A stretch of 64,000 nt of DNA from Adiantum capillus-veneris (GCA_014529385.2 CM043956.1:84805721-84869720), one strand, 5' to 3'. Positions 1 to 11,034 are shown, numbered from the stretch's first letter. Notes: generated by a model from the sequence alone, not told the origin. Numbers and translations: made by a program.

Positions 1-1437
1 CATTGTGCCCAAGGAAGTGTTACTTTTGTGGACAACCAAGGTCAAGAAGTCACTATTCAAGGCCAGAATTATGGACGACCAAAAGCTTACTTGGTCAAAT
101 CTAATCGTCTTTTGAAAGGGTTACGCAAGGGTCAACATATTTTTCTAGTCAAGCTGAACAAAGTAGAAAAATCTTCTTCCAACCCTAAACCAATGTGGCT
201 AGAATAATTTTTGGATGTTTTCGCCACTGAACTTTCTAAACTACCACCACCTAGGGAGGTAGACCATGAAATCAAAATTTTTCCAGGTGGTGAACCAGTC
301 TCAAGAGCGCCGTACAAGATGTCACTTCCAGAGGCTATAGAACTCAAGGATCAGCTCAAGCAGTTGATTGAGCAAGGGTTTATCCGACCTAGTACATCTC
401 CATGGGGTGCACCTCTTCTCTTCCAAAAGAAAAAGGATGGCTCTCTTCGACTTTGCATAGATTATAGGGGCTTAAATCAGGTTACCATCAAGAATAAATA
501 TCCAATTCCTCGTATTGATGAGATGTTGGACAAATTACATGGAGCCACAATATTCAAAAAGATCGATCTTCGATCTGGCTATCATCAAATTCGAATCCAG
601 GAGGCTGATATCTCCAAAACAGCTTTCAACACTCGTTATGGTCATTACGAATTTACAGTGATGGCTTTCGGACTTACGAATGCTCCTGCAACTTTCAATC
701 GTCTGATGCACGATATCTTTAGAGAATTCTTGGACGATTTTGTCCTAGTATTCTTTGACGATATCTTAATTTATTCCAAATCAGAAGAAGAGCATGAACG
801 ACATGTTAGGAAAGTGTTAGAGCTTTTACGCCGAAATAAGCTATATGTAAAGAAAAGAAAATGTACCTTCTTTACCCCTAAGGTCTGTTACTTAGGGTTT
901 ATCATTTCACCTGAAGGAGTCTCTTTTGACCCTGACAAAGTCAAGGATATTGTGGAATGGCCTCAACCCACTTCACAAACCGAAGTCAGAGGGTTCTTAG
1001 GTATCACAGGGTGGTACATGATCTTTGTAAAGGACTATGATCTTAAAGCTGCACCACTAACCGACTTGCTAAAGAAAGGAGCTACGATACTTTGGAAAGA
1101 AAAACATGAATCTTGCTTCAAACAGCTTAACGAGTATCTTGCTTCAGAACCTCTCTTAAAACTTCCAGATTTCACCCAAAAATTTGAGGTGATCACAGAT
1201 GCTAGTAACCTTGCATTAGGAGGAGTCCTTAATCAAGAAGGAAGGCCTGTAGCTTATACTTCTCGGAAGCTTAGGATTCATGAAGTGAATTATGCTACAC
1301 ATGATTTAGAATTTCTAGCAGTTATTCACACTCTCAAGCTATGGAGACATTATCTATTGGGACGCAAATTCCAACTGGTAACAGATCACAAGAGTCTTAA
1401 GTGGATTTTTACACAACCTAACCTTAACATGAGATAG
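1..1437 (+). pseudogene. pol: Ty3/gypsy (chromovirus) pol, first half: protease end, reverse transcriptase, RNase H
   Basis: The reading frame is open from base 1, so the gene starts outside the window. It meets an in-frame TAA at 205-207 just before the conserved DVF..LP.LPP.R linker between protease and RT. The 408-residue stretch from 211 carries the [11 protein letters not shown], the first catalytic Asp in [11 protein letters not shown] (about residue 119) and the polymerase box as FFDD (181-184) instead of the usual Y-x-D-D. RNase H follows with Asp330 (VITDAS), Glu367 and Asp392 (TDHKSLKW). A TAG at 1435-1437 interrupts the frame at the point where family members normally read on through RRW. 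In life the polyprotein would copy element RNA into DNA in virus-like particles. With several nonsense codons this copy is dead. Family assignment is secure; clade assignment rests on the chromodomain downstream. Confidence 0.93.
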
Positions 1438-3009
1438 AGGAGATGGATAGAGCTCATGCATGAACATGATTTTGATATTAAATTTAGACCAAGTAAGGAT
1501 AATGTTGTGGCAGATGCCCTAAGCCGTAAAGCTTTTCTGGGGACAATTTCCATGGCTAACAACCCTATTCTAGACAAGGTCTCGGATGCTGCCGTCAGAG
1601 ATGCAGATTACCAGATTCTTGCTAGTATCCTACGTGAAGAGAGGATATCATCAAATCAGCCTAAACCTCTACATTTCTCCTTAGAAGATGGGAAAATTTA
1701 CTATAGGAATCGACTATGCATACCTAAGGATTCTACCCTAAGGAATGCTATCCTATATGAAGCACATGATGGCCCAACTTCAGGACATCTAGGTTATGTC
1801 AAAACCATCAATGCAATTCGCAGAAGTTGCTATTGAAAAGGTATGAAGGGTGATGTCCTTCGCTATGTCAAGCAGTGTTTGTCTTGTCAAAGGATTAAGG
1901 CAGAGAGACTAAAGATGCCACATCCTTTAGATATTCCCCAAATAAAATGGGAATGTATTAGCATGGACTTTATCGATCACCAAGTTTCCTTCTATTCAAG
2001 CTGGCTATGATTCAATCATGGTCATAGTCGATTTGCTTACTAAAGTGGCTCACTTAATCGCAGTCAAGACAACCTTTACAACTTTAGATATTCCTCGTCT
2101 GTTTGTGAAGGAGGTTTTCCGAATTCATGGTTTACCCAAAAGGATTGTCAGTGATCGTGATGCCAAGTTTACTTCAAAGTTTGGGGTATCATTGTTTCAA
2201 GCTATTGGAACCTAGTTATGTTTTAGTATTGCTTATCATCCTCAAACTGATGGCCAAACTGAAAGATCAGTTAATCAAGTAATTGAAGACATCCTTAGAG
2301 CCTACTGCAATAGAGAACCTCGCAAGTGGATTCAATACCTACCCTTGGTAGAGTATGCATACAAATCCTCTACTCAGAGAAGTATTGGAATGACACCTTT
2401 TAATGTTCTTTATGGTCAAGAATGTTTATCACCTCTTAACTTTTCTGACCCCACTATAAGGGTAGAAGCCTCAAAGAAAATGCTTGAAGAAATGGAAGCT
2501 CAAACCAAAGCTATTCGAAGGGATATTCAAGCGGCTCAAGATTGACAAAAGAAGTACGCCGACTTAATAAGATCTGATCAGATTTTCAAAGAAGGTGCCA
2601 AAGTTTTCTTACGAGTAAAGCCGAAAAAGAGCAATCTGTCTCTCGGAAGGTATAAGAAGCTTAGCTACCGATATTGTTGACCTTACGAAATAATCAAGGT
2701 TGTAAATGATCAAGCTTATAGACTAAAACTCCCTTCTCATCTCAAAGTGCATGATGTATTTCATGTAACTCTATTAAAACCTTATGTATATAACCCTGAC
2801 CATGTCCTTGATGATGAGCAAATCATTTTACCTGCTCAAGATGTTCTACAACTCCAACCTGATACTATCCTAGAAACTCGGGAGAGAAAGCTTAGGAATA
2901 GATCCATCAAAGAACATCTTATCTTATGGAAGGATTTCCCTATAGAAGATGCTACTTAGGAAGATGAGACATCCCTTCTTAAGGATTGCCCTTCACTGTT
3001 CTTGAGATG
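1438..3009 (+). pseudogene. pol: Ty3/gypsy pol, second half: RNase H tail, integrase, C-terminal chromodomain
   Basis: This continues the same polyprotein. After the TAG, the frame gives the DNVVADALSR motif closing RNase H, then the integrase zinc finger (two His in EAHDGPTSGHLG, two Cys in CLSCQ), with a TGA at about 1834-1836 inside it. A frameshift near 1975-1990 moves the reading from frame 1 to frame 2. The integrase core retains its acidic residues (SMDF, SDRDAKF, QTDGQTER), interrupted by a TAG at about 2213-2215. More stops fall near 2543, 2680 and 2957. The end (RERKLRNRSI..LILWKDFP) matches the chromodomain-like tail of plant chromoviruses, which steers integration into particular chromatin. 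At least five stops and one frameshift make it non-functional. Confidence 0.9.
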
Positions 3010-3028
3010 AGGGCATCTCAAATTCTAA

Positions 3029-3039
3029 GTTGGGGAGAT
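3029..3039 (+). other. Polypurine tract
   Basis: A purine run (TTGGGGAGAT) lies directly before the TG that opens the LTR. This is the expected plus-strand primer position for a Ty3/gypsy element, and it lies about 20 bases after the last readable pol codons. Confidence 0.7.
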
Positions 3040-3638
3040 TGTAAGATCTTTGCTTTCAAATTTCACACAAGTTCTATTTTTTGAATTTTTTTTAACCATC
3101 ACTCATTATTTAAGATATTCGAGTTCAAATTATGAATCGTAGGTTGAGAAAACCTAGAATTTAAAATTTACGCTACAAAATTTTGACATGTTTAGCTATA
3201 TGAATCACTAATTAACTTATTGTAAGACTTAGTTACTGATTGTAGAATTTTCTCTTACTACTGTAAAGTTAATATAAGACTGTAAAGTTTAACTTAAAAA
3301 TGTAAAGTAAATTATCATTAAAGAAATAAATAAAATATTTATAAAGACAAAAGAATACACAGAGATGACAAATGAAGGCACATGGACTCACATGGACTCA
3401 CATAGGAGGGGACAAAGTAGGACACACTGTCACATGAAAAGGAGAGGCTAGTCTTGACTAATCTTAATGAGAGGGGGCTGTGTGGCCTTATCTTTTGATG
3501 ATAATGAAAAAGTGGTCAAGCTGATTGGTACCACAAGGGTACCAAAAACGCAGGTATGATTTTTGAGAAAAATATATATATATATACATTTTTTAAAATT
3601 AATTTTTTTAAATATTTTTTTGGACGTTTTCTTCTTTC

Positions 3639-3646
3639 TATAAATA
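3639..3646 (+). promoter_or_regulatory. TATA box of the LTR promoter
   Basis: TATAAATA follows an AT-rich stretch with a long T tract and lies about 600 bases into the LTR. Transcription would be expected to start some 30 bases downstream, near 3670-3680. This is a sequence match only. Confidence 0.6.
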
Positions 3647-3787
3647 GAGCATCCATGCTCACACTTTAGACATAGAGATTGCCTCTATAGCGGTCAAGAA
3701 GTGTTGCCACTTCTCTTCGAGAGAAGGCGTCCACAAACCACTAAGAGAGAAAAAACTCTAGAGGACTAATAAGGTGCGTATTAATTA

Positions 3788-4530
3788 AGCATTCAATTAA
3801 CTTTAGGAATGATGTATGTGTGCTATCTCTTACTCTAATCTCTCTAATAGATTAGTAATATTCAATTAGTTTTAAGAAGGATATGTGTGTGTGTGTGCTA
3901 TGTTTTACTCTAATCTCTCTAATAGATTAGTAAGATTCAATTAGTTTTAAGAAGGATATGTGTGTGTGTGTGTGTGCTATTTCTTACTCTAATTTCTCTG
4001 ATAGATTAGTAAGATTCAATTAGCTTTAAGAAGGATATGTGTGTGTATGTATCCTATCTTTTAATCTAATCTCTCTAATAGATTAGTAAGATTCAATTAG
4101 TTTAAAGAAGGATATGTGTGTGTGTGTGCTATCTCTTACTGTAATCTCTCTAATAGATTAGTAAGATTCAATTAGCTTTACGAAGGATATGTGTGTGTGT
4201 GTGTGCTATCTTTTACTCTAATCTCTCTAATAGATTAGTAAAATTCAATTAGCTTAAAGAAGGATATGTGTGTGTGTGTGCTATCTCTTACTGTAATCTC
4301 TCTAATAGCTTAATAAGATTCAATTAGTTATAAGAAAGATATGTGTGTGTGTGTGCTATATCTTATTGTAATCTCTTTAATAGATTAGTAAGATTCAATT
4401 AGCTTTAGAAAAGGATGTTTGTGTGTTCTCTTTTACTCTAATCTTCTAATGGATTAGTAAGATTCAATTAACTTTAGAAAAGATGTGTGTGTATGTTTTC
4501 TCTTACTCTAATTTCTCTAAGTATACCTAC
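3788..4530 (+). repeat. About ten tandem copies of a 75-bp repeat with an internal GT microsatellite
   Basis: The landmark ATTCAATTA recurs at about 3788, 3859, 3934, 4013, 4091, 4165, 4242, 4317, 4392 and 4462, a spacing of 70-79 bases. Each copy reads CTCTAATAGATTAGTAAG, ATTCAATTAG, then a (GT)n run of changing length, then TGCTATCTCTTACT. Copy length varies mostly through the GT run. Confidence 0.9.
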
Positions 4531-4961
4531 TCTCTCTAGTTAGTACATCTTCACTATTAACTTATGCATAGTTAATTGAAAGTTAATACATAAGAGAACT
4601 CATCACATTCTTATTATACATGATGAAATTCTCATTCACCAATTTTATTGTCAATTAGATTAAGTAGAATTTTGAATAATACTAAAAATTGATTTAATTG
4701 AAGTTAGAATTGGATTAGAAATGTAAAGCATAAAAGGAATGCATTCCTAAACTTTCACTCATAGTTTACACACTTATTTTTTGATTAATTACAATTAGCA
4801 AATATTTGATGTATAGAAATTAGATGTAGAACAACAACACTAAATGTGAATCCGAGTTGGCGAGGGTTCAAATTACAGACTCTCTTTGGAAACAAGGAGA
4901 TTACTAGGGAATTTGACCAATTTAAAGTTCTAAGTGTATAACATAAGTGTAGTACAAAAAA

Positions 4962-5084
4962 ATGGCTCCAAAGCGTGCTCGAACACAAAGCGCTAACGAT
5001 CATGAAGCCGGTACAAGTAATGGGAGAACTCTTGCGGAACATGCTATGTCTCCACCAATCGGACCAATCGGAGCTATGGTACAG
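4962..5084 (+). pseudogene. Possible first exon of a transposon gene (MAPKRARTQ...)
   Basis: An ATG opens a 41-codon frame with a basic start (MAPKRARTQ) and a Pro/Gly-rich end. It stops at a good splice donor (ACAG|GTTAGT at 5085). It has no domain I recognise. Its position upstream of CACTA-related fragments at 6.26-7.6 kb suggests a leftover 5' exon of that element, but no sequence similarity proves this. No obvious next exon follows in the 1.1 kb downstream. Confidence 0.35.
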
Positions 5085-5655
5085 GTTAGTATTGCAGTTT
5101 CAAGTTATGCATCGTTGCATATGCAAGACCATAGAAATATAATATTTACCTTATGAAAAGAAAACACGGACCGAAACCACGGGGCTTAACCCCAAGAAAC
5201 TCGGCATATGTTTGACAAGTAGGAAAGATTGCCTGGTTAAACTGGTTGTTATAGAAAAGAATGTTTGTCCAAAACCTTCGGCATGGTTTCTCTCAAGTCT
5301 CTCTACTTATTAGCGCTGATATTATGTGGCAGTTGCCGAGGCATGAGGTGACGCCCAGGAATATGGCACCTAATGTTGTGGTGGGAGTACACCTAGATTA
5401 GCCCGGCTAGATACTGCAGTTTTGTTTTGCCGTGGCGTGAGGATGACGCTCAGATTGGCACCGTTGTTGCTGTGGCGAGAGTACGTGCAAATTAGCACAA
5501 CAAGTACTTGTCGAGCGGTATGGGACGCTCATGAGGACAAGGGTTTTTATAAATAATGTATATACCGATCGGACATAATAGCGCCAGTAGAGATTCTTAA
5601 GTGAACCTAATCCAAGGGTTAGTAATTAGATAACAAAAGAAGGGTGAGTGTGGTG

Positions 5656-5730
5656 TGGAAAGTGGGAGAATGATACCTCGACGGTATCATTCTATGGACG
5701 GGTGGACCCGATGAGTCGGGCAACTTTCCA
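5656..5730. other. Three-way-junction inverted repeat
   Basis: The closing arms TGGAAAGT (5656-5663) and ACTTTCCA (5723-5730) pair perfectly. Inside are an 11-bp perfect hairpin (AGAATGATACC at 5667-5677, loop TCGAC, partner 5683-5693) and a 5-bp hairpin (CCCGA 5707-5711, loop TGAG, TCGGG 5716-5720). I found no known ribozyme core that fits. It could be an RNA element of the surrounding retroposon or a chance palindrome cluster. Confidence 0.55.
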
Positions 5731-5879
5731 ACGCTAGAATTTTTTTTTATTAGTCATAAATCTTAAAAGAGACAAACCTTGGCGGCTGTGCTTCTGAAAC
5801 ATGGGAAAAAAAGCGCACAGGTTGGTCACTCTAAGATTTATACTTTTAGGTATAATTGATTATAAATAGTTTTTAGATA

Positions 5880-6075
5880 GGGTTATGGTGGTCACGCTCT
5901 TCCATAGCGAGATAGGACCAATCCTTCACTAACGGTTCATGCCCGTGGCTACGTAGTAGCTAAGGCAATGTCGGTTGGTTTTTCTTTTTCAAGATTGGAG
6001 ACCTATCAAAGGTACTCCGCTCCTCTCAAAAAGGGGCAGGGACCTCACATACCCTTTGATTGATTGATTGATTTT
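5880..6075 (+). mobile_element. Possible 3' end of an RTE-type LINE or related SINE
   Basis: A conserved-looking terminus (TACTCCGCTCCTCTC, then GGGGCAGGGACCT, then ACCC) runs into TTTGATTGATTGATTGATTT. Short TTGA/TGAT tail repeats after a GGCAGGGACCT-like motif are, from memory, typical of plant RTE elements. A weak B-box-like GGTTCATGCCC at about 5935 leaves a SINE possible. No ORF is left and no target duplication was identified. Confidence 0.35.
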
Positions 6076-6260
6076 TGTGTAAACGTAACCTTACATATAT
6101 AGCTTGGCATGCAAAGTTAGCATGCAAAGTGATCTTTGAACTTCATCTTATCTGCCTACCTTATGAGGCTTGTCCCCACGGGCTTGACTAACCGCACCAG
6201 GGCTTGAATACCGAACACTTCCTTTTCCAAATCATCTTCAAAAAATTGCCAAACTTTCCT

Positions 6261-6690
6261 ACAGGTCGGTGGCTAGATGCAACAATTTCAAATGCAAAGA
6301 AGAACAAAGTTCAGATTACTGAAGAAGAAGAGGAGATGTCGAGGGGTTGCAACTCGCATGTAAATATTTCCTTAATTTCTCTTTTGCAGATCTACATGAC
6401 CACATTTCATTAGCTATATGGAATTTTCTTGATTCATGTGCTTGGAGTATCACAAATAGATAGATTTGTGATCGCACGGCCGACGGATGATGTAAATTGA
6501 GGATTTTGAGTTAGACGTCAGTAGTGATAACATGCCTAAACCTAGAGAAGAGCTCTCATATCCGCAGGTTCATGCGGATAGCGATGTAGAAGTGGAGTTT
6601 GATGACGAAAATACAGAAGTACAAATTCAGAATGATATCTTTGGTGTTGCAGCTCTCATAGAAGATGAAAGATTGACTGTTGATTTTTGC
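6261..6690 (+). pseudogene. CACTA transposase (TnpD-like) fragment
   Basis: The exon at about 6261-6359 reads RWLDATISNAKKNKVQ, then ITEEEEEMSRGCNS, and ends at a splice donor (CAT|GTAAAT). The same position in the intact-ended CACTA at 22.5-22.6 kb reads RWLHNQLKSAQQYG, then EVTEEEWEYSRGCATK, before a donor, so the two are homologous. Downstream (about 6498-6690) is an acidic reading frame (DVSSDN..., DVEVEFDDENTE) like the acidic tail after DUF4216 in that gene. It ends at a TAG. The catalytic domain is not present here. Confidence 0.6.
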
Positions 6691-6839
6691 TAGGAACTCT
6701 TTTCTATTGAACAATTACCTATGACGGATTTTAATTATCATAACACTGTTTTTTTGTTATTTACACTGCTTAAGTTGTTCTTAATGGATATATGAACTAA
6801 TGTATTGTATTTGTGCTATGAAATGATGTTTTTGCAGCT

Positions 6840-7600
6840 ATGGACGATAATAACGATTATACATATTCCCCTAGCTTTAGTTTTGTAGTCACTCCTGTCG
6901 GCATGTCAGCCGAGCACATGGGTGATTTTTTGTCACAGTTTTCACCTGATCAAATTGCCATGGCACTGAACATTTGGGGAGCTGGTCCCTCTACTAGACC
7001 TAGTACAGTCGGCCCTACGCCTAGGACAAGTGTGCACTCTACACATGCCTACCCTACACCTTTGTCCTTCGTGCCAATTACAATGACAATATGTTTTTCT
7101 TCTAGACAAGGTAGATCGTTCTAGAGGTGGTGGTTGTTGTGGTAGGGGTTCTATCGATGCGTCCACGCCACCGAGAGAGCGTCAACCTCTCTCTTAAGTA
7201 GGTAGTTCACTAACGAACACACCAAATACACCTTGGGGATCACATGAGCATGATCCTAGCAAGGTGTACAAGACCAGGGATGGGGATATTGTCATGGAAA
7301 AGGTTGGAAAGGCCATGCAATAGAGGATTTGACAGCTCTGTATAGTTCAGTTTTTCCACTCTGTGATGGAGGTTTGGAACAACCAAGATGATGAGAGAAA
7401 GAATGACATCGTCAATGCCATTAAAAATAGTACAGGCCGGCACAATGGTAGTATCCAGTCTCGAATAACTGGATCTTGGATTGCCATGATGTCACACCGT
7501 CAGTTAGAGGGGAAAGAAAGGTACAAGGTCGGCATGTCAAAGCCAGCATGGCTGGACGGGGAGGAGTGTGAGGGGATTGCATGAGAGACACAGGACCATC
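6840..7600 (+). pseudogene. CACTA TnpA-like (Transposase_24-type) gene remnant
   Basis: It starts with ATG just after a TTGCAG acceptor-like sequence and reads MDDNNDY..., matching the start of the second CACTA gene at 23725 (MDDEEFLSSLSPQQ). Shared landmarks follow: a GGCCGRGSIDASTPP stretch here against GGCCGDSATDASTPP there, and an end MEVWNNQDDERKNDIVNAI ... KPAWLDGEE against the KWSEVPSDLKNRVINIL ... RPDWLAKED region there. At least two frame changes (frame 3 until about 7110, frame 1 from 7363) and stops near 7320 break it. It is an older, separate member of the same element family, not a copy of the 17.6-25.6 kb element. Confidence 0.6.
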
Positions 7601-7835
7601 TCGAGCGATGATAGCAATAGAGATATGCAGCTAGAGCATGTATGGAGTCTGCTACAACGTCACACATAATTTTTTTGATTTGTACTAACTGAACCTCTCA
7701 CTCTTTAGCGCCAACATGTAGCTGGAGTGCGGTTGTTTTTACACTCTTCCTTTGGGTAGAGAGGGCTGGTTCTTGGTGCTGAAGTACATGCAGCATCAGG
7801 TGCCACTTATCTCTGCCCTGTTTTTTTTTCAAAAT

Positions 7836-7921
7836 TTGGCGTCGATGCAGATGCCAATATCAATGCCTAAATCAGGTTTTGGCGTCGATGCAAATGCCAA
7901 TATCAATGCCTGAATCAGCCT
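7836..7921 (+). repeat. Two tandem copies of a 43-bp repeat
   Basis: TTGGCGTCGATGCA.ATGCC, then AATATCAATGCCT.AATCAG, occurs at 7836 and again at 7879 with two or three changes. The surrounding 7.6-8.0 kb holds no gene I can support. The CGATGCCGATACC style of sequence recurs near 16850. Confidence 0.8.
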
Positions 7922-7993
7922 CGAAACTTCAATGCTTATACTGACAACTAAGGTAGTGCACATTTCGACATGCCTAATACCAGTGTGTCTATC

Positions 7994-8385
7994 GATGATA
8001 CGATATCGATGCTGATATCATGTGTACACCGATGCTGTTTATTTTTAAAACAAGTTTCAAGATGTTGATACCCGCTGTCGGAGAGCGCGGTTCTCTAGGG
8101 TTGACCGAGAAAGCACCGGGCTTCCGGTTGTAAGAGTGTAGAGAGAGAAAGAGGCCACAAGCTTGAAACGGCAAGAAATTTACAATACAGATGATACGAT
8201 ACCGATGATGATATCATGTGTACACTCATGCTGTTTATTTTTAAAACAAGTTTTAAGATGTTGATACCCGCTGTCGGAGAGCGCGGTTCTCTAGGGTTGA
8301 CCGAGAAAGCACCGGGCTTCCGGTTGTAAGAGTGTAGAGAGAGAAAGAGGCCACAAGCTTGAAACGGCAAGAAATTTACAATACA
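7994..8385 (+). repeat. 196-bp tandem duplication
   Basis: Copy 1 (7994-8189) and copy 2 (8190-8385) both run from GATGATACGATA to AATTTACAATACA, with only a handful of substitutions in the first third. The rest, including TACCCGCTGTCGGAGAGCGC, is identical by eye. Reading frames on the reverse strand inside it are duplicated only because the DNA is. Confidence 0.92.
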
Positions 8386-9956
8386 ATTACGAGCCAATCA
8401 TGTTTTCATTCAATTTTCCAATCCATGTACAAAGTATGGTCAAAATCGACCCTCGGTATACATGAAAACTCTAACAGAAAACCCTCGGTGATGATAGCAT
8501 CTCGAGAAATGGCATCCAAAAACGTTGAATTCCTACTACCTGGCCTCTAGCTGATCATAAGGTCGGTTCTTGCCAATTCTATGCTCAAGCCGTCGTTGGC
8601 GGCATGCACCCGAGCCCGCAATGATCACATGCTGGCCCGTACCAAGCTTTAGAGTTCTCTGGTTTTTACCTGTGCTTGCCCAAACCCTTGCTCTATTCAC
8701 TTTGTCAAAATTCCATCCCGAACCCTAGGAAACAATTGCCGATTTCAATCCTTGGTTTTCATCTGTTCTTGTTCATTTTTCATCCTTTTCTGCATCTCTG
8801 TACTTGACTCTGTTCAAATGATCCCCATATTATTCCTTTGCTTATCGTCCTTCTTTATGCCTTCCCCCGATCTCAAGACTGAGGCTCTGCTCTTTGTAAC
8901 CTCCTTATTGCTTTTTGTCTACTCCTTAATACCCTTGCCTTAATGCTCCCCTGATTCCCTTTAACGCCGAGAGATCAAAATATGGAGACTTGATTATGGC
9001 GATACGATCAAGGAGTTTGTTATTTAACATGAGAAAGACATGGCTATGGTGATCCGAGCTCGGCTATGACGGTGAGAGGGAGATAACCGCTATAAAAATC
9101 CCAAGAAAGAGAGATATGGCTATGGCTTCTTAAGGATGGCTCGGCCAAAGAGAGAGATTTCCCGCGATGGAGCATATGAGGGAGAGTTAGCCAAGGTTCA
9201 GCATGAAGAGAGAAAAAAAAATAAATCTGAGGGCTATCAACCGCTTCCCTTTTATGATTCCTTCCCCCCCTCTGTACTGTGAGCCACCACTATTGGCGGC
9301 CTCCCCCTTGCCCTTCATGCCCCGGCCTTTTAGCAGGCAACCTCCCTCCTTTCCCCACTAGCATGGGCAGCGCTTGCTCCTCCTGGCCGTGCTTCTATCG
9401 GCCTTTGTCACCCTCCTGCAGATGGCGGCCTCGTCTCGCTCCAAGCCCTACACTCAGCAATGGAGCCGCCCCCTTTTCCGGCAGCTCCTCCCTTCTGGCG
9501 CCTCCACTGCAGCGCTTGGCTATCGGCGGCCCTCCTTTCCCTTGCTTACCACCAGCTCCCCCTTTCGTTTTCATGCCATGGCACAGATGGCGCTTCTCTT
9601 CCCCATGCAAACTCCACTTCCCCCATTTCTTCTCCAGCAACCAGTAGCGACCTGGTTTCCTTGTTTTTTTATAGCCATGCAAAAATAATGTTTGGCCTCC
9701 GTTCCCACACGGCCACTCGCCCTTCTAGCTGCCGCGGACTCCATGCACTCGGTGGCTCTGTTCATACATCACTAGTGGCCCCACTTCTCATGCCCACAGC
9801 CCTTTCCCACAAAAGCTGTCACCGAAAGTCCCCTCCTCATCTTGGCATAGGCCAAGGCTTTTGGACGGCCATTCTTAGGTGCAAGCATAGGTGAATGCAT
9901 TTGGAGGAAACCTTCCCTTCGCACCCGGTAAAGCACGTCAATCCCTTAATAAATTT
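8386..9956. other. Anonymous DNA, GC-rich in the middle, no supported gene
   Basis: 8386-9240 is mixed sequence without a convincing frame. 9241-9700 is GC- and CT-rich and open in several frames on both strands at once. That pattern comes from low complexity; the proline/serine-rich products resemble no family and no splice structure is apparent. I see no promoter or repeat structure beyond this. Confidence 0.6.
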
Positions 9957-10205
9957 GGTATAACCTTCGACCAAAGCATTGTTGAAAATTTGATTTCATA
10001 GCGGAACCACATTTGGCATACATAGCAACTAAGGTTATGCCAAGCATAACGACTCTGATGCTTCCGAAGTGCACCTCTTTTGACATACATGTCGGTCAAG
10101 CACTGCCGAGTACAACAATTTTGGCATACATCCCTACCAAAGAATTGTTGAGCACAACATTTTGCATGCATATCAATCAAAGTACTTCCAAAGCTCAACC
10201 ACATT
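9957..10205 (+). repeat. Degenerate tandem repeat of roughly 60 bp
   Basis: The phrase (T)TTGGCATACAT or TTTGCATGCAT, followed by a C..CCAA(A)G. element and a GAG.ACAAC.-like stretch, recurs about four times (near 10010, 10080, 10125, 10165). Copies are heavily diverged, so the period and limits are approximate. Confidence 0.45.
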
Positions 10206-11034
10206 CTCTCTCCAATAGCCCTGTTTGGCGAAAAGGCATGATGACGATTTATACCAATTCTGTCAAAATATGTAGTGGCTCTCTCATCCTCGATTTTCAG
10301 CCCATGCCCGCAAAGCGGCACGTCATCCACCCCCTCTAAACCTGCACATCCTCTGGTATGTGCCAGCTACATCAAATCTTCAAGCATTATTTCGGTTGAC
10401 ACATGAATCCCTGTGTTAGGACACATAGACATCCCTCTGTTCAAAGCCATAGCCAGCGGGTAGTCCTCCTGGATCAAATGGAATAAGAAGAATTTTTCCA
10501 AACACTGGAGCTTCATAAAACCCTTCCAGAATATGCAGCTTCAAAAACCCATATTGTATGCATACTCTAAAGGCGTCGCATAACATAACACCATAGCTTG
10601 GCCCCAATAGCATGCAACCATGTTGAATTTGCTTCCAAAAGCTGTCGGATTCTCTTGGTTTGAACTTCATATTGAGCACATAGAACCTGCAGCACAGGAA
10701 AACCTGTCCAGAATCGAGTGAAAGCACCCAAACCCTATCGATAATTGGGAGCAGAATTTGTCCTTTGCCATGCACACATGAGCAACTACTCCCCTCTGCT
10801 GGCAACCATAAGATCCTTGACATGATGACTAGTAAGGGGAATAAAATAAAAAATCCATACCGTGCATATCCTCTGATAAACCTAGTAAACATCTTTCAAA
10901 AGTTTTGGTTGTCTTGCCACGTTGGTAGACGATCCGGTATACCATCTTCATCTCTTCTAGCTTAAATCTTGATGCACCTGCTGGTACCCCATTCCCTCAT
11001 CATCCACTTCATCACACGGAAGATCTCTAATATT
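10206..11034. other. Anonymous DNA, no supported gene
   Basis: The reverse-strand open frame of 158 codons at 10416-10892 has no recognisable domain, no good start context and no splice-linked neighbour. The sequence ends at the TG that opens the LTR at 11035, preceded by CTAATAT. Confidence 0.5.

Larger units (their letters stand above)
3040..4770 (+). mobile_element. 3' LTR of the chromovirus
   Basis: The left end is firm: TGTAAGATC follows the polypurine tract. The right end is inferred from TTTACA at 4765-4770, the expected kind of terminus for an LTR opening TGTAAG. The 5' LTR is outside the window, so neither the LTR length (about 1.7 kb) nor a target duplication can be confirmed. A TATAAATA box at 3639 and a 75-bp tandem repeat lie inside. 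If the true end is nearer, the repeat array would be flanking DNA instead. Confidence 0.6.
5085..6260. other. Non-coding stretch with degenerate repeats and structured DNA
   Basis: No coding frame can be supported here. Two copies of a roughly 70-base module (TTGCC..GGC.TGAG....GACGC) lie at about 5333-5402 and 5437-5506. A strong fold is present at 5656-5730 and a retroposon-like tail at 5880-6075. The stretch separates two CACTA-type exons, so it may be an intron that took in an insertion. Confidence 0.5.

Noticed and set aside
5700-5725. Hammerhead ribozyme
   Set aside because: GATGAGTC is present, but the required C-U-G-A-U-G-A and G-A-A-A core positions around a third stem are not.
9279-9894. 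Overlapping Pro/Ser-rich ORFs of 100-144 codons
   Set aside because: Open on both strands at once in GC-rich low-complexity DNA, with no domain, no splice link and no conserved start.
10416-10892. 158-codon reverse-strand ORF
   Set aside because: No recognisable motif, no paralogue in the window and no support for a promoter or splice sites.
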